A stretch of DNA of 64,000 nucleotides from CAJQLB01 sp905479065. Lineage in GTDB: Bacteria > Bacteroidota > Bacteroidia > Flavobacteriales > Flavobacteriaceae. Position 1 is the first letter of the stretch, and every line of letters begins with the position of its first letter. Location: NCBI GenBank assembly GCA_943846735.1, contig OX044364.1, positions 1,426,001 to 1,490,000 of the forward strand, written 5' to 3'. The position numbers were made by a program, and so were the translations under genes. Positions 26,763 through 36,268 of the stretch are shown one piece after another. The notes beneath the pieces were generated by a model that was not told where the DNA came from, made no database searches, and saw only the letters and a list, made by a program, of their open reading frames with translations.

Positions 26763-26822
26763 AATCGTTTACAAACGACTACAAATGTTTACAAACGATA
26801 TTAAATGTGTAACAACCGGTTT
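26763..26822. repeat. Three phased 20-bp repeats between the agmatinase-type gene and ssb
   Basis: Units start at 26763, 26783 and 26803. The first two share the 12-mer GTTTACAAACGA exactly (at 26767 and 26787). The third is degenerate (GTGTAACAACCG) but keeps the preceding AAATG of unit 2 and the 20-base phase. Unit 1 is also a near-palindrome, TCGTTT-AC-AAACGA. Such phasing puts sites on one face of the helix and suggests a regulator-binding array controlling one or both divergent genes. Confidence 0.6.
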
Positions 26823-26903
26823 TAAATATTGACATTAATAATCTTTGCAACGTCGACATAAACTATGCGATAGTATTAACTGTTTAACACAAAAAATAAT
26901 ATT

Positions 26904-27236
26904 ATGAACACACTTAAAAACAAAGTACAGTTGATTGGTAACCTTGGAAGTGATCCAGAGATAATCAATCTTGAATCAGGAAAGACATTAGCTAAATTTA
27001 CGTTGGCTACAAATGAAAAATTTAAGAATAGTGAGGGAGAAAAACAAACTGACACACAATGGCACAATATTGTAGCCTGGGGGAAAACCGCAGAAATTAT
27101 AGAAAAATATGTTCATAAGGGAAAGGAAATAGCTCTTGAAGGTAAACTAACTCATAGACGTTATGAAGATAAAGATGGGAATGAACGTCATAAAACTGAA
27201 ATAGTTTGCTCGGAAATATTAATGTTTGGAAAGTAA
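26904..27236 (+). CDS. ssb: Single-stranded DNA-binding protein, short form
   Basis: A 110-residue SSB. The OB fold is complete (NKVQLIGNLGSDPEI, FTLATNE, TQWHNIVAWGKTAEI, KGKEIALEGKLTHRRYED, TEIVCSEILMFGK). It ends right after the fold, without the flexible linker and acidic DDDLPF-type tail that recruits repair and replication partners. That makes it more likely an accessory SSB than the main one. The gene stands alone between a repeat array and a strong terminator. Confidence 0.92.
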   Translation: MNTLKNKVQLIGNLGSDPEIINLESGKTLAKFTLATNEKFKNSEGEKQTDTQWHNIVAWGKTAEIIEKYVHKGKEIALEGKLTHRRYEDKDGNERHKTEIVCSEILMFGK

Positions 27237-27245
27237 TTTATGGTA

Positions 27246-27281
27246 CAAAAAAAAGCTTTGGAATTCCAAAGCTTTTTTTTA
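27246..27281. terminator. Strong bidirectional terminator after ssb
   Basis: A perfect inverted repeat, AAAAGCTTTGGAATTCCAAAGCTTTT, flanked by A and T runs, lies 10 bases after the ssb stop. Confidence 0.88.
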
Positions 27282-27362
27282 ATTGTCAGTTCTCACATCA
27301 ATAGCAGAAGTATTGATAACAACAAACTTAGGGTGATTTAATTTTTATATTTGAGACAATCT

Positions 27363-27836
27363 TTAAAACCATTTTAAAAAAGGCGTATTCACTAAGGATG
27401 AATTGTAATATTTACTAATTCCTGTCACTTCCTCTCCCAACCAATCTGGTTTTTGGATATTGTCATTTTCGTGTTTCAATTCAATTTCAGCAACTATTAA
27501 TCCTAAGTTACCTTCATGGAATTCGTCTACTTCAAATAATTGCTCAGCATACCTAACATAATATCTTGTTTTTGAAATTACTCCAGGCTCACTTATGTTC
27601 AATAAGTCTTTAGCGTCATTCAATGATATTCCTTTTTCCCATTCAAATCTTGTGACTCCTTCATTGTTACCAATTCCTTTAACAGTAATAAAACCTTTGT
27701 CTTCAACTACTCTAATTCGAACAGTTCTCTCAGGAACCGATGACAGAAATCCTTGAATTATATGAACCTTTTTAAAAGACTCTTTTTTAAAATCATCGTT
27801 TTTTACTAAATATTTTCGCTCAATTTCTAATGCCAT
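27363..27836 (-). CDS. CYTH-domain protein (inorganic triphosphatase-like)
   Basis: A 157-residue CYTH protein. The N-terminal ExExK motif is EIERKYL at residues 4-10. Basic and acidic strands line the tunnel (RTVRIRVVEDKGFITVKG, TRFEWEKGI, YVRYAEQLFEVDEFHEGNLGLIVAEIEL). Small bacterial members hydrolyse inorganic triphosphate or other triphosphates with Mg or Mn. It lies alone, downstream of metG on the same strand. Confidence 0.9.
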   Translation of the reverse strand: MALEIERKYLVKNDDFKKESFKKVHIIQGFLSSVPERTVRIRVVEDKGFITVKGIGNNEGVTRFEWEKGISLNDAKDLLNISEPGVISKTRYYVRYAEQLFEVDEFHEGNLGLIVAEIELKHENDNIQKPDWLGEEVTGISKYYNSSLVNTPFLKWF

Positions 27837-27890
27837 CTTTAATTTCTTGGTGTTTATTTTTTAGGGGCACTATCATAAATTGTCTGTACC

Positions 27891-29951
27891 TCAGCTAATT
27901 TTCAAACCATTTACACCTTTCTCACTATTCTCAGGACTCACAAAAACTAGGTTTCCGTTCGTGTCTTCTGTCATCAAAATCATTCCTTGACTCTCAACAC
28001 CACGAAGTGTTCTCGGAGCAAGATTAACCAAAATAGTTACCCTTTTACCAACAACTTCGGTAGGTGAATAGCTTTCAGAAATACCTGAAACAACCGTCCT
28101 CACATCGATACCTGTGTCTACTTTTAACACGAGTAACTTTTTAGTTTTTGGCATTTTTTCAGCACTTAAAATTGTCCCAACACGGATGTCAAGTTTTGAA
28201 AAGTCCTCATAACTAATAGCTTCTTTTTGAGGGTCAAGTTGTTTAGCTTCAGCAGTATTTTTATTTTTTCTTTCTTGAAGTTTATCCAGTTGAATCTGTA
28301 TTTCTTGATCCTCTATTTTTGAAAATAACAACTCCGGTACTCCTATTACATGGGGAGCTCTCACTAATTCTAACCCTTGAGAAATTCTATCCCAAGTATG
28401 GTCACTATTATCACCCATTTTTAAGATGTCTTTCAACTTTCTTGACGAAAATGGCAAAAATGGTTCTCCTAACACTGCTAAAGCTGATGCAATTTGAAGT
28501 GCCACAAACATCACTGTTTTTACACGATCCTCATCTAGTTTTATAACTTTCCAAGGTTCCTCATCTGCTAAATACTTGTTGCCCAGTCGTGCTAAATTTA
28601 TTAATTCTTGGCTCGCTTCTCTAAATCGATAACGCTCAATTGAACTTGAAATAACCCCGGGAAAGGCTTTCAGCTTAGCAAGTGTTTCTATATCTACGGA
28701 CATTAACTGATTCGGGCTAGGAACTTTACCCTCAAAGTATTTATTAGTTAACACCACAACTCGATTAATAAAATTTCCAAAAACTGCGACTAACTCATTG
28801 TTATTTCTAGCTTGAAAATCCTTCCACGTAAAATCGTTATCCTTACTTTCAGGAGCATTCGCTGTTAATACATAGCGTAAGACGTCTTGCTTATCTGGAA
28901 AATCTTGTAAGTATTCATGTAACCAAACCGCCCAATTTTTAGAGGTTGACAACTTATTTCCCTCTAAATTTAAAAATTCATTGGCTGGGACATTTTCAGG
29001 TAAAATATAACTGCCCTCAGCTTTTAACATGGCAGGGAAAATAATACAATGAAACACAATATTGTCTTTTCCAATAAAGTGTAATAACTTTGAATCCTTT
29101 TGCTTCCAATACGTTTTCCAATCTTTCCCCTCTCTTTCAGCCCACTCTTTTGTCGCTGAAATATATCCTATGGGAGCATCAAACCAAACGTACAGTACTT
29201 TGCCCTCTGCCCCTTCTATCGGCACTGGAATCCCCCAATTCAAATCACGAGTTACGGCTCTGGGCCTCAAGCCATCATCAATCCAAGATTTACACTGCCC
29301 ATAGACATTAGGCTTCCAGTCTTTTTTATGATCTGTTAAAATCCATTGCTTTAAAAATGATTCATGCTTATCCAAAGGCAAAAACCAATGTTTCGTTTTC
29401 TTGAGTGTTGGCGTAGCCCCCGTGATAGCTGATTTTGGATTAATCAAGTCCGTTGCATTATGGCTGGTTCCGCAAGCTTCACATTGATCGCCATAACTTT
29501 CTTCATGACCACATTTTGGACAGGTCCCAACAATAAATCTATCTGCCAAAAATTGATTTGCATCAACATCATAAAATTGCTCGGTAACTTCCTCAACAAA
29601 CTCATCTTTATCGTAAAGAGTTTTAAAAAATTCTGAAGCTGTTTCATGGTGAATTTTCGCAGACGTTCTTGAATAATTATCAAATGAAATTCCAAAATCT
29701 TTAAATGATTGCTTTATGATTGCGTGATATTTATCAACAATGTCTTGAGGACTGACTCCTTCTTTTTTTGCTTTAATTGTAATGGGTACACCGTGCTCGT
29801 CACTACCGCAAATGAAAGCAACATCTCGACCCTGCAATCTTTGATACCTTGCATAAATATCTGCAGGAACATATACTCCAGCTAAATGTCCAATATGAAT
29901 TGGACCATTGGTGTAAGGCAATGCTGCAGTAATTGTATATCTTTTTGACAT
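27891..29951 (-). CDS. metG: Methionyl-tRNA synthetase
   Basis: A 686-residue class I synthetase that charges tRNA-Met. I start at MSKRYTITAALPYTN, the universal N terminus, and not at the longer frame to 29984. HIGH is present in GPIHIGHLAG, four zinc-binding cysteines lie in CPKCGHEES and CEACGTSH, and KLSTSK replaces KMSKS as is normal in this phylum. From about residue 575 a C-terminal EMAP/tRNA-binding domain (KLDIRVGTILSAEKMP) promotes dimerisation and tRNA binding. A -7 element TATTTTTG lies at 29972-29979. Confidence 0.97.
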   Translation of the reverse strand: MSKRYTITAALPYTNGPIHIGHLAGVYVPADIYARYQRLQGRDVAFICGSDEHGVPITIKAKKEGVSPQDIVDKYHAIIKQSFKDFGISFDNYSRTSAKIHHETASEFFKTLYDKDEFVEEVTEQFYDVDANQFLADRFIVGTCPKCGHEESYGDQCEACGTSHNATDLINPKSAITGATPTLKKTKHWFLPLDKHESFLKQWILTDHKKDWKPNVYGQCKSWIDDGLRPRAVTRDLNWGIPVPIEGAEGKVLYVWFDAPIGYISATKEWAEREGKDWKTYWKQKDSKLLHFIGKDNIVFHCIIFPAMLKAEGSYILPENVPANEFLNLEGNKLSTSKNWAVWLHEYLQDFPDKQDVLRYVLTANAPESKDNDFTWKDFQARNNNELVAVFGNFINRVVVLTNKYFEGKVPSPNQLMSVDIETLAKLKAFPGVISSSIERYRFREASQELINLARLGNKYLADEEPWKVIKLDEDRVKTVMFVALQIASALAVLGEPFLPFSSRKLKDILKMGDNSDHTWDRISQGLELVRAPHVIGVPELLFSKIEDQEIQIQLDKLQERKNKNTAEAKQLDPQKEAISYEDFSKLDIRVGTILSAEKMPKTKKLLVLKVDTGIDVRTVVSGISESYSPTEVVGKRVTILVNLAPRTLRGVESQGMILMTEDTNGNLVFVSPENSEKGVNGLKIS

Positions 29952-29971
29952 TATTATTTCTTTTGAAGATT

Positions 29972-29979
29972 CAAAAATA
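29972..29979 (-). promoter_or_regulatory. Putative -7 element for metG
   Basis: TATTTTTG on the minus strand fits TAnnTTTG and lies 20 bases before the metG ATG. The upstream element is only TTTC at about 20 bases, so it is a partial match. Confidence 0.4.
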
Positions 29980-30047
29980 CACAATTTGTAAACCTTTGAG
30001 AAACCAAATTAATTAGAACTTCGTTATATTTACAAAAAGCCTCTTAA

Positions 30048-31073
30048 ATGAATTTTAAAAGCTTATTAATTACAACATCGTGTGTGATAATCTGCTGTCA
30101 AAACTTAGTTTTCGCGCAGTCTTCAGATAATCCCAATTCAATCAAAACACAGGAAACATTGTTGCAACCACCTTATTTAAATACTGGAGACACAATTGCT
30201 ATAGTTGCGCCATCTGGAGTTTTAAATAATCGCACAAAAGAAATAAATGAATCAAAAAGATTGCTCCAAAGTTGGGGTCTCAATGTTATGATTGGAAACA
30301 ACGTTTATAAGCAAGCAAATCATTTTGCAGGAACAGATTATGAGCGTACGTTAGATTTTCAAAATGCTTTAGATAATCCCAATATAAAAGCAATTTGGTG
30401 TGCTAGAGGTGGTTATGGCACGGTTAGAATACTTGATCAATTAGATTATACTGAGTACAAAAAAAACCCTAAATGGATTATTGGATATTCAGATATTACA
30501 GCGATTCACAATCAATTAAACAATTTAGGAAGTGAATCGATTCATGCTATGATGTGTACAAGCTTAACTGACGATTTATCAGAAACTGATGAAACTATTA
30601 AATCGTTTAAAGCCACATTGTTTGGAATAGTCCCAAATTATGAAATACCGAGCTCTGAATACAACAAAATTGGGGAAGCATCAGCACCTCTGGTGGGTGG
30701 AAATCTAACCTTACTACACACGATGTTAGGGTCAAAAACAAGTCTTAACGTTTCTGGAAACATTCTTTTCATCGAAGAGGTTGGCGAGTATAAGTATCAT
30801 ATTGATCGCATGTTGTATAGTTTAAAACGTGCAGGATATTTTGATGACTGCAAAGGTCTAATTGTGGGAGACATGAGTAATATTCGTAAAAATACGACAT
30901 CCTGGGGCTCAAGTATTGAAAAACTCATCCTTGATGTCTTACAAGAATATGACTTCCCGATTTTATTTAATTTCCCCGCAGGTCACGAGCAAGATAACAG
31001 AGCTCTCATTTTAGGTAGAACGATTAAATTAACCGTTGATGAAGAATCCTCATCAGTGATTTTTCATAATTAA
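30048..31073 (+). CDS. LD-carboxypeptidase (S66 family), secreted
   Basis: A 341-residue serine peptidase with a signal peptide (LLITTSCVIICCQNLVFAQ). DTIAIVAPSG opens the domain, ARGGYGTVRILDQLDY and the nucleophile loop GYSDITAIHNQL follow, and VGGNLTLLHTMLGS and ILFIEEVGEYKYHIDRML hold the rest of the S66 triad region. It removes the terminal D-Ala from the tetrapeptide during murein recycling. It is followed two bases later by the yraN-type gene. Confidence 0.93.
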   Translation: MNFKSLLITTSCVIICCQNLVFAQSSDNPNSIKTQETLLQPPYLNTGDTIAIVAPSGVLNNRTKEINESKRLLQSWGLNVMIGNNVYKQANHFAGTDYERTLDFQNALDNPNIKAIWCARGGYGTVRILDQLDYTEYKKNPKWIIGYSDITAIHNQLNNLGSESIHAMMCTSLTDDLSETDETIKSFKATLFGIVPNYEIPSSEYNKIGEASAPLVGGNLTLLHTMLGSKTSLNVSGNILFIEEVGEYKYHIDRMLYSLKRAGYFDDCKGLIVGDMSNIRKNTTSWGSSIEKLILDVLQEYDFPILFNFPAGHEQDNRALILGRTIKLTVDEESSSVIFHN

Positions 31074-31075
31074 CG

Positions 31076-31435
31076 ATGGCACGACATAATGACCTTGGTA
31101 TTCTTGGTGAACAATTGGCTGTAGAATATTTAATTAAAAAAGGTTATGTTATTTTAGAGAAAAATTTCAGATTTGAAAAACATGAAATTGATATCATTGC
31201 AAAACACAAACAAGTTCTTATTGTAGTAGAAGTTAAAACACGCTCAACTTCAAAATTTGGAGAGCCACAAAATTTTGTAAAACCAAAACAAATCTCAAGA
31301 CTAGTTAACGCTGCAAATGCATTTATGCTAAAAAATAATTTGGATGAAGAGGTTCGTTTTGATATTGTAGCAATTATAAAAACTCAAGACTCTTTTAAAA
31401 TTAACCACATAGAAAATGCTTTCTACTATTTTTAA
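31076..31435 (+). CDS. YraN/UPF0102 family putative nuclease
   Basis: A 119-residue protein of the UPF0102 family. The restriction-endonuclease-like core is clear: Glu12 in GEQLAVEYL, Asp39 in HEIDIIA and Glu52-x-Lys54 in VEVKTR. The biological substrate is not established for the family. It starts two bases after the LD-carboxypeptidase gene. Its stop shares the bases TTAA with the stop of the convergent thioredoxin-like gene. Confidence 0.92.
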   Translation: MARHNDLGILGEQLAVEYLIKKGYVILEKNFRFEKHEIDIIAKHKQVLIVVEVKTRSTSKFGEPQNFVKPKQISRLVNAANAFMLKNNLDEEVRFDIVAIIKTQDSFKINHIENAFYYF

Positions 31436-32760
31436 TACCTAAAATACTCCTTGAGCTCGTCAAGACTATCAGGCTTTAATATGATTTCTTTATCCTCATT
31501 TAGAATAAAATAAGTTGGTGTACCACTCACGTTATATTTTAAAGCAATTTCATTTGTCCATTTTCCTAATCCTAAAACATGTATGAAGTTAGGGTAGTCA
31601 AGAATTAAGTTGCTCCAATTAAATGAGGTCTCCTCTAAGCCTACAGCGATAACCTGAATTTTTTCTTCACTTTTTGACTCTAAAAACCTTCTCAATTCTG
31701 GTATCTCTTCCTGGCAATGACTGCAACTGCTACTCCAAAAAACAATAATATATCTTTTTGCAACATTTAAGGATTTTAAGGTTATTTTTGAACTAGTATC
31801 TTCATTACTTTGTTGCCAAAAAAAATCTGGAGCAATCGAACCAAGAGAAATGTTTTGAAAATTCTTAAGAAGACCTGCTAGCTCTGAATTGCCATGATTA
31901 TTTAAAAGATTTAATAAATATCGATTAGATATATGGTTTGCCGTAGCATCTAACCCAAAGTCTACCATTTGTTGCCATAATTGGAATAATAATGCTATTT
32001 TGGTGTTAACTTTTGCTTTCTTCAAGGCCACATAGACATCATCAACACGGTTTTGATACTTAAGCATGTCACTAGTTTTTACATCATCGTTTTCAAAAAT
32101 ATAATGGCTGATTCGGTCAATCAAAAAGTTTGAACTTTGTAAATAAACATCACTGAAATCTACATGAATAAAATAATCTCTTTTGAGATTTTTATAATAA
32201 TCATCAAGCGTTGTGTAACTGTCAGGCACATAAGATTTACTCGATTTAATAAATGACAGCGCAATTGTCTCAATTGCATTATTTTCATAAATATCTTGAA
32301 TTTCTATTTTTTTTGAAAATAAATTCCTCAAAATAACACGATCTAGAGATTTTGACTTAGAAAAATAAGCGTCTATCTCCTGATTAACCATATTCATATC
32401 TCGGGTGTAAGAGCTCACTAACATATTTTCAGAAGACTTAACAAAACGAACACCTGTTTCTTGATCAAAACTAAATTCTATGTCTTCTTCCGCACTGTAA
32501 ATGATATCAAAATTATAGTCCTCTTGCGGTAAAGCATAAACCAATTTATAAATGCCTTTTGGATTTGTGGAGTCTAATTCAAAATGAAATTTACCATTCT
32601 TTATTTCTGCATTCCCAACATAATTGTGAGCATTTGGCGTTACTTGATAGATCAAGACGTAATTGTAGGACTCTGCAGGTGAAAACAAACCTTGAATAGA
32701 GAATTGCGCCGATATCGTAACCGGTACAAAAAACAAAAACATCATTAATTCTTTTAACAT
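31432..32760 (-). CDS. TlpA-like thioredoxin-fold lipoprotein or secreted protein
   Basis: A 442-residue protein from the ATG at 32760, which gives the signal peptide MLKELMMFLFFVPVTISAQ; the frame extends to a TTG at 32772. Residues 25-110 resemble the DUF4369 beta domain often found before TlpA domains in Bacteroidota, and a helical middle follows. The thioredoxin fold occupies about 310-442, with the redox motif in WSSSCSHCQEEIP (CSHC) and GTPTYFILNEDKEI. It would reduce cytochrome or envelope disulfides. Confidence 0.83.
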   Translation of the reverse strand: MLKELMMFLFFVPVTISAQFSIQGLFSPAESYNYVLIYQVTPNAHNYVGNAEIKNGKFHFELDSTNPKGIYKLVYALPQEDYNFDIIYSAEEDIEFSFDQETGVRFVKSSENMLVSSYTRDMNMVNQEIDAYFSKSKSLDRVILRNLFSKKIEIQDIYENNAIETIALSFIKSSKSYVPDSYTTLDDYYKNLKRDYFIHVDFSDVYLQSSNFLIDRISHYIFENDDVKTSDMLKYQNRVDDVYVALKKAKVNTKIALLFQLWQQMVDFGLDATANHISNRYLLNLLNNHGNSELAGLLKNFQNISLGSIAPDFFWQQSNEDTSSKITLKSLNVAKRYIIVFWSSSCSHCQEEIPELRRFLESKSEEKIQVIAVGLEETSFNWSNLILDYPNFIHVLGLGKWTNEIALKYNVSGTPTYFILNEDKEIILKPDSLDELKEYFRY

Positions 32761-32809
32761 CCTTTGTTCCAATTTACATAAACATACAACCTGTAACTTT
32801 AAGAGGTGA

Positions 32810-35800
32810 TTATTCCAATATTGGCTGTAGCACTTTTAACGCTTCTTCAACAGATTTAACTTTATCAAAAATAAGAAGTAACCTCAACCCTTGACGTGTT
32901 TCCTTCTCTTTCATTTTGCATGTGCTTGAATGACTTTGTACATAGCTTAATATTTTAGTAAAATTAGAACTTTGATAGAAACTACTTTGTTGATCTTTTA
33001 TAAAATAACCAATAGTTTTGTTTTGTTTCATTACTAATTTCTCAAAACCTAGTTGTGTACCAACCCATTTTATTCTTACACTATTGAGTAAATCTTCAAC
33101 TTGAACAGGTAATTCTCCAAAACGATCGATTAATTTTAATTGAAAATCTTCTAAGTCTTCTTCTGTTTTCAACCCGTTTAACGCAGTGTATAAGTTGAGT
33201 CGTTCAGAAATATTATTGACATAATCATCAGGAAAAAGCAATTCAAAATCTGTATCAATGGTAATGTCGTTCACATATTTTTTTTCGTTGCTGTCGTTTT
33301 CATAAAGCTCTTTAAACTCTGTCTCTTTCAATTCTTCAATCGCTTCATTTAATATTTTTTGATATGTTTCAAACCCTATTTCATTAATAAAACCACTTTG
33401 TTCTCCTCCTAATAAATCACCCGCTCCACGAATTTCTAAATCTTTCATGGCAATATTAAAGCCACTGCCCAACTCTGTATGTTGCTCTAATGCTGTTATT
33501 CGTTTTCTTGCATCATTGGTCATGGCCGAATAATCAGGGGTAATAAAATAGCAAAATGCCTTCTTATTACTTCTCCCGACACGTCCTCGCATTTGGTGCA
33601 AATCACTCAATCCAAAGTTATTGGCATTATTGATAAAAATTGTATTGGCATTGGGCACATCTAATCCACTTTCAACAATTGTTGTACTCACAAGAACATC
33701 AAATTCACCATTCATGAATGCGAGCATTAACTGTTCTAATTTTTTTCCTTCCATTCTACCATGACCAATACCTATTTTGGCGTCTGGAACTAGGCGTTGA
33801 ATCATACCCGCAACCTCCTTTATATTTTCAATTCGATTGTGAATAAAGAAGGTCTGTCCTCCACGCTGTATTTCATAACTTATTGCATCTCGTATAGTTT
33901 CCTCATTAAAACGAATAACATGACTTTCAATTGGAAATCTATTTGGAGGTGGAGTCGTAATTACAGATAAATCTCGAGCAGCCATTAAACTAAATTGAAG
34001 TGTCCTAGGAATTGGTGTAGCTGTTAGGGTTAAAACATCAACATTTTCTTTTATTGTTTTTAATTTTTCTTTAACCGCAACTCCAAATTTTTGCTCCTCA
34101 TCTACAATTAGTAATCCTAAATCTTTAAACTTAACGGTTTTGTTGACTAATTGATGAGTCCCTATAATCACATCAACTTTACCATTCTCTAAATCTTCTA
34201 ATGTTTCCCGCTTTTGTTTTGTGGTCCTAAATCTATTCAAATAATCAATTGTTACAGGAAAGTCTTTAAGACGTTTTGATAACGTTCGAAAATGTTGGTA
34301 TGCTAAAATGGTTGTTGGGACCAAAATAGCTACTTGTTTTCCATTATCTACAGCTTTAAATGCTGCGCGAATAGCAACTTCCGTTTTACCAAATCCGACA
34401 TCTCCACATATGAGACGATCCATGGGTTGCTCACTTTCCATATCTGATTTAATATCAGCAGTTGCCGATATCTGATCAGGAGTGTCTTCATATACAAATG
34501 AAGCTTCTAATTCATGTTGCATATAACTATCTTCTTGATATTGAAATCCTTTTTCAAGCTTGCGTTTTGCATAGACCTTTATAAGATTAAATGCAATTTC
34601 CTTAACTCGTGATTTGGTTTTTTGTTTTAAGGTTTTCCATGCCTTACTTCCCAACTTGTAAAGTTTGGGAGGCTTTCCATCTTTTCCATTAAATTTGGTG
34701 ATTTTATGAAGAGAATGAATACTTAGATATAATACATCACGCTCACCATAAATTAACTTTATTGCCTCTTGCTTTTTTCCTTCAACATCAATTTTTTGTA
34801 GACCTCCAAAACGACCTATCCCATGATCAATATGAGTGACATAATCTCCAATATCTAAATTAGTCAACTCTTTTAGGGTGATCGCTTGTTTTTTTGCATA
34901 GCCATTTTTTAAATGAAATTTATGATACCTCTCAAAAATTTGATGGTCTGTATAACAAATAACTTTATTATCGTGATCAATAAATCCTTTATATAACGAA
35001 AGTACAATAGTCTTATGATGAACATCATGACCTCCGTCTGCTATAATATCATCGAAACGTTTTGCCTGCTGTTCGGAAATACAAGAAATAAAATTACAAT
35101 ATCCTTTTTGGTGATTTAGCTTCAAGTTCTCTATCAACAAATTAAATTGTTTATTAAAAGCCGGCTGAGGAGAAGTGTTAAACACAATTTCTGTTGCAGA
35201 AATATCCTTTGACAAGGAGACATTATTACCATATTCTATCACACTAAATAAATCTAATTGCGACCTCAATAGTGCGGCATCACAAAACAATTCATTAGGC
35301 TTTGCATGATTAATGTCAGTACTTAAATTTTTAAAAGCTACTTTAGCTTTCTCGAAAAACGACTCTATACGAGAAAAAGTCAACCCCTTGTTTTTAATAA
35401 AAACCATCGTTTTCTGGGGTATGTATCGTAAAAAACTTTGTCTTTTTTCCTCTAAAAATTTATTCGCTACATTAGGAATAATTCCAATTTTTTTAACATG
35501 GACTATTGAGAGTTGCGTTTCAACATCAAAAGTTCTTATACTGTCAACCTCATCACCAAAAAACTCGATTCTATACGGTTCATCGTGAGAGAAAGAAAAC
35601 ACATCAACAATACCTCCCCTAACAGAAAATTCTCCAGGTTCAGTTACAAAATCAACACGTTTAAAATTGTATTCAAAAAGCATTTCATTTACAAAATCAA
35701 TTGAAATTTTATCACCAATTCGAATTTTTAATGTATTTCGTTCTAGTTCTTTTCTGGTAACTACTTTTTCAAAAAGCGCATCGGGATAGGTAACTATTAG

Positions 35801-36157
35801 CGCAGGCTTCTTACGTGAATTAATTCGATTTAGGACTTCTGCTCTCAAAAGGACATTCGCATTTTCGGTTTCTTCAATTTGATAAGGTCGCCTGTAGCTT
35901 CCTGGATAAAACATCACATCCTTTTCAGACACTAATGTTTCCAAATCATTTAAGAAAAATGCAGCTTCTTCTTTATCATTAAAAACCAGTAAAAATGGGG
36001 TCTCACTTTGTTTGAACAACTTCGCAATAACGAATGACAGTGATGAGCCAACAAGGCCTTTTAATAGAATCTCAGAATCATTTTGACATAGAGACTCCCT
36101 CAGTTTCTGGAACTGCAGAGACTGTTCAAAGTTTTGAGAGATAAGAGTTCTACTCAC
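32810..36157 (-). CDS. mfd: Transcription-repair coupling factor
   Basis: A 1115-residue Mfd, the ATPase that removes stalled RNA polymerase and recruits UvrA. In order it has a UvrB-like N-terminal module, a polymerase-interacting CarD-like domain (DYVTHIDHGIGRFGGLQ near residue 440), helicase motifs with Walker A CGDVGFGKTEVA (about 583) and DEEQ (about 684), and TRCF/TRG motifs (VESGLDVPNANTI, QMRGRVGRS). The C-terminal UvrA-masking domain follows. The start is GTG, preceded directly by an in-frame TGA, so no upstream start is possible. Confidence 0.96.
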   Translation of the reverse strand: MSRTLISQNFEQSLQFQKLRESLCQNDSEILLKGLVGSSLSFVIAKLFKQSETPFLLVFNDKEEAAFFLNDLETLVSEKDVMFYPGSYRRPYQIEETENANVLLRAEVLNRINSRKKPALIVTYPDALFEKVVTRKELERNTLKIRIGDKISIDFVNEMLFEYNFKRVDFVTEPGEFSVRGGIVDVFSFSHDEPYRIEFFGDEVDSIRTFDVETQLSIVHVKKIGIIPNVANKFLEEKRQSFLRYIPQKTMVFIKNKGLTFSRIESFFEKAKVAFKNLSTDINHAKPNELFCDAALLRSQLDLFSVIEYGNNVSLSKDISATEIVFNTSPQPAFNKQFNLLIENLKLNHQKGYCNFISCISEQQAKRFDDIIADGGHDVHHKTIVLSLYKGFIDHDNKVICYTDHQIFERYHKFHLKNGYAKKQAITLKELTNLDIGDYVTHIDHGIGRFGGLQKIDVEGKKQEAIKLIYGERDVLYLSIHSLHKITKFNGKDGKPPKLYKLGSKAWKTLKQKTKSRVKEIAFNLIKVYAKRKLEKGFQYQEDSYMQHELEASFVYEDTPDQISATADIKSDMESEQPMDRLICGDVGFGKTEVAIRAAFKAVDNGKQVAILVPTTILAYQHFRTLSKRLKDFPVTIDYLNRFRTTKQKRETLEDLENGKVDVIIGTHQLVNKTVKFKDLGLLIVDEEQKFGVAVKEKLKTIKENVDVLTLTATPIPRTLQFSLMAARDLSVITTPPPNRFPIESHVIRFNEETIRDAISYEIQRGGQTFFIHNRIENIKEVAGMIQRLVPDAKIGIGHGRMEGKKLEQLMLAFMNGEFDVLVSTTIVESGLDVPNANTIFINNANNFGLSDLHQMRGRVGRSNKKAFCYFITPDYSAMTNDARKRITALEQHTELGSGFNIAMKDLEIRGAGDLLGGEQSGFINEIGFETYQKILNEAIEELKETEFKELYENDSNEKKYVNDITIDTDFELLFPDDYVNNISERLNLYTALNGLKTEEDLEDFQLKLIDRFGELPVQVEDLLNSVRIKWVGTQLGFEKLVMKQNKTIGYFIKDQQSSFYQSSNFTKILSYVQSHSSTCKMKEKETRQGLRLLLIFDKVKSVEEALKVLQPILE

Positions 36158-36213
36158 TCAGAAAAAATTTTGTCAAATATAAAATAATTGTTTGTTAGAA
36201 TTCTAATTTTTAT

Positions 36214-36244
36214 GTTTTTAAAAACGTTATTAGTCTTATATTTG
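36214..36244 (+). promoter_or_regulatory. Putative promoter with palindrome before the TerB-like gene
   Basis: TATATTTG at 36237-36244 matches the -7 consensus, 25 bases before the ATG. The expected -33 position carries a perfect 12-bp palindrome, GTTTTTAAAAAC (36214-36225), instead of TTTG, which could be an operator. Confidence 0.45.
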
Positions 36245-36268
36245 TATTTGTAAAAAAATCAAAAATAT

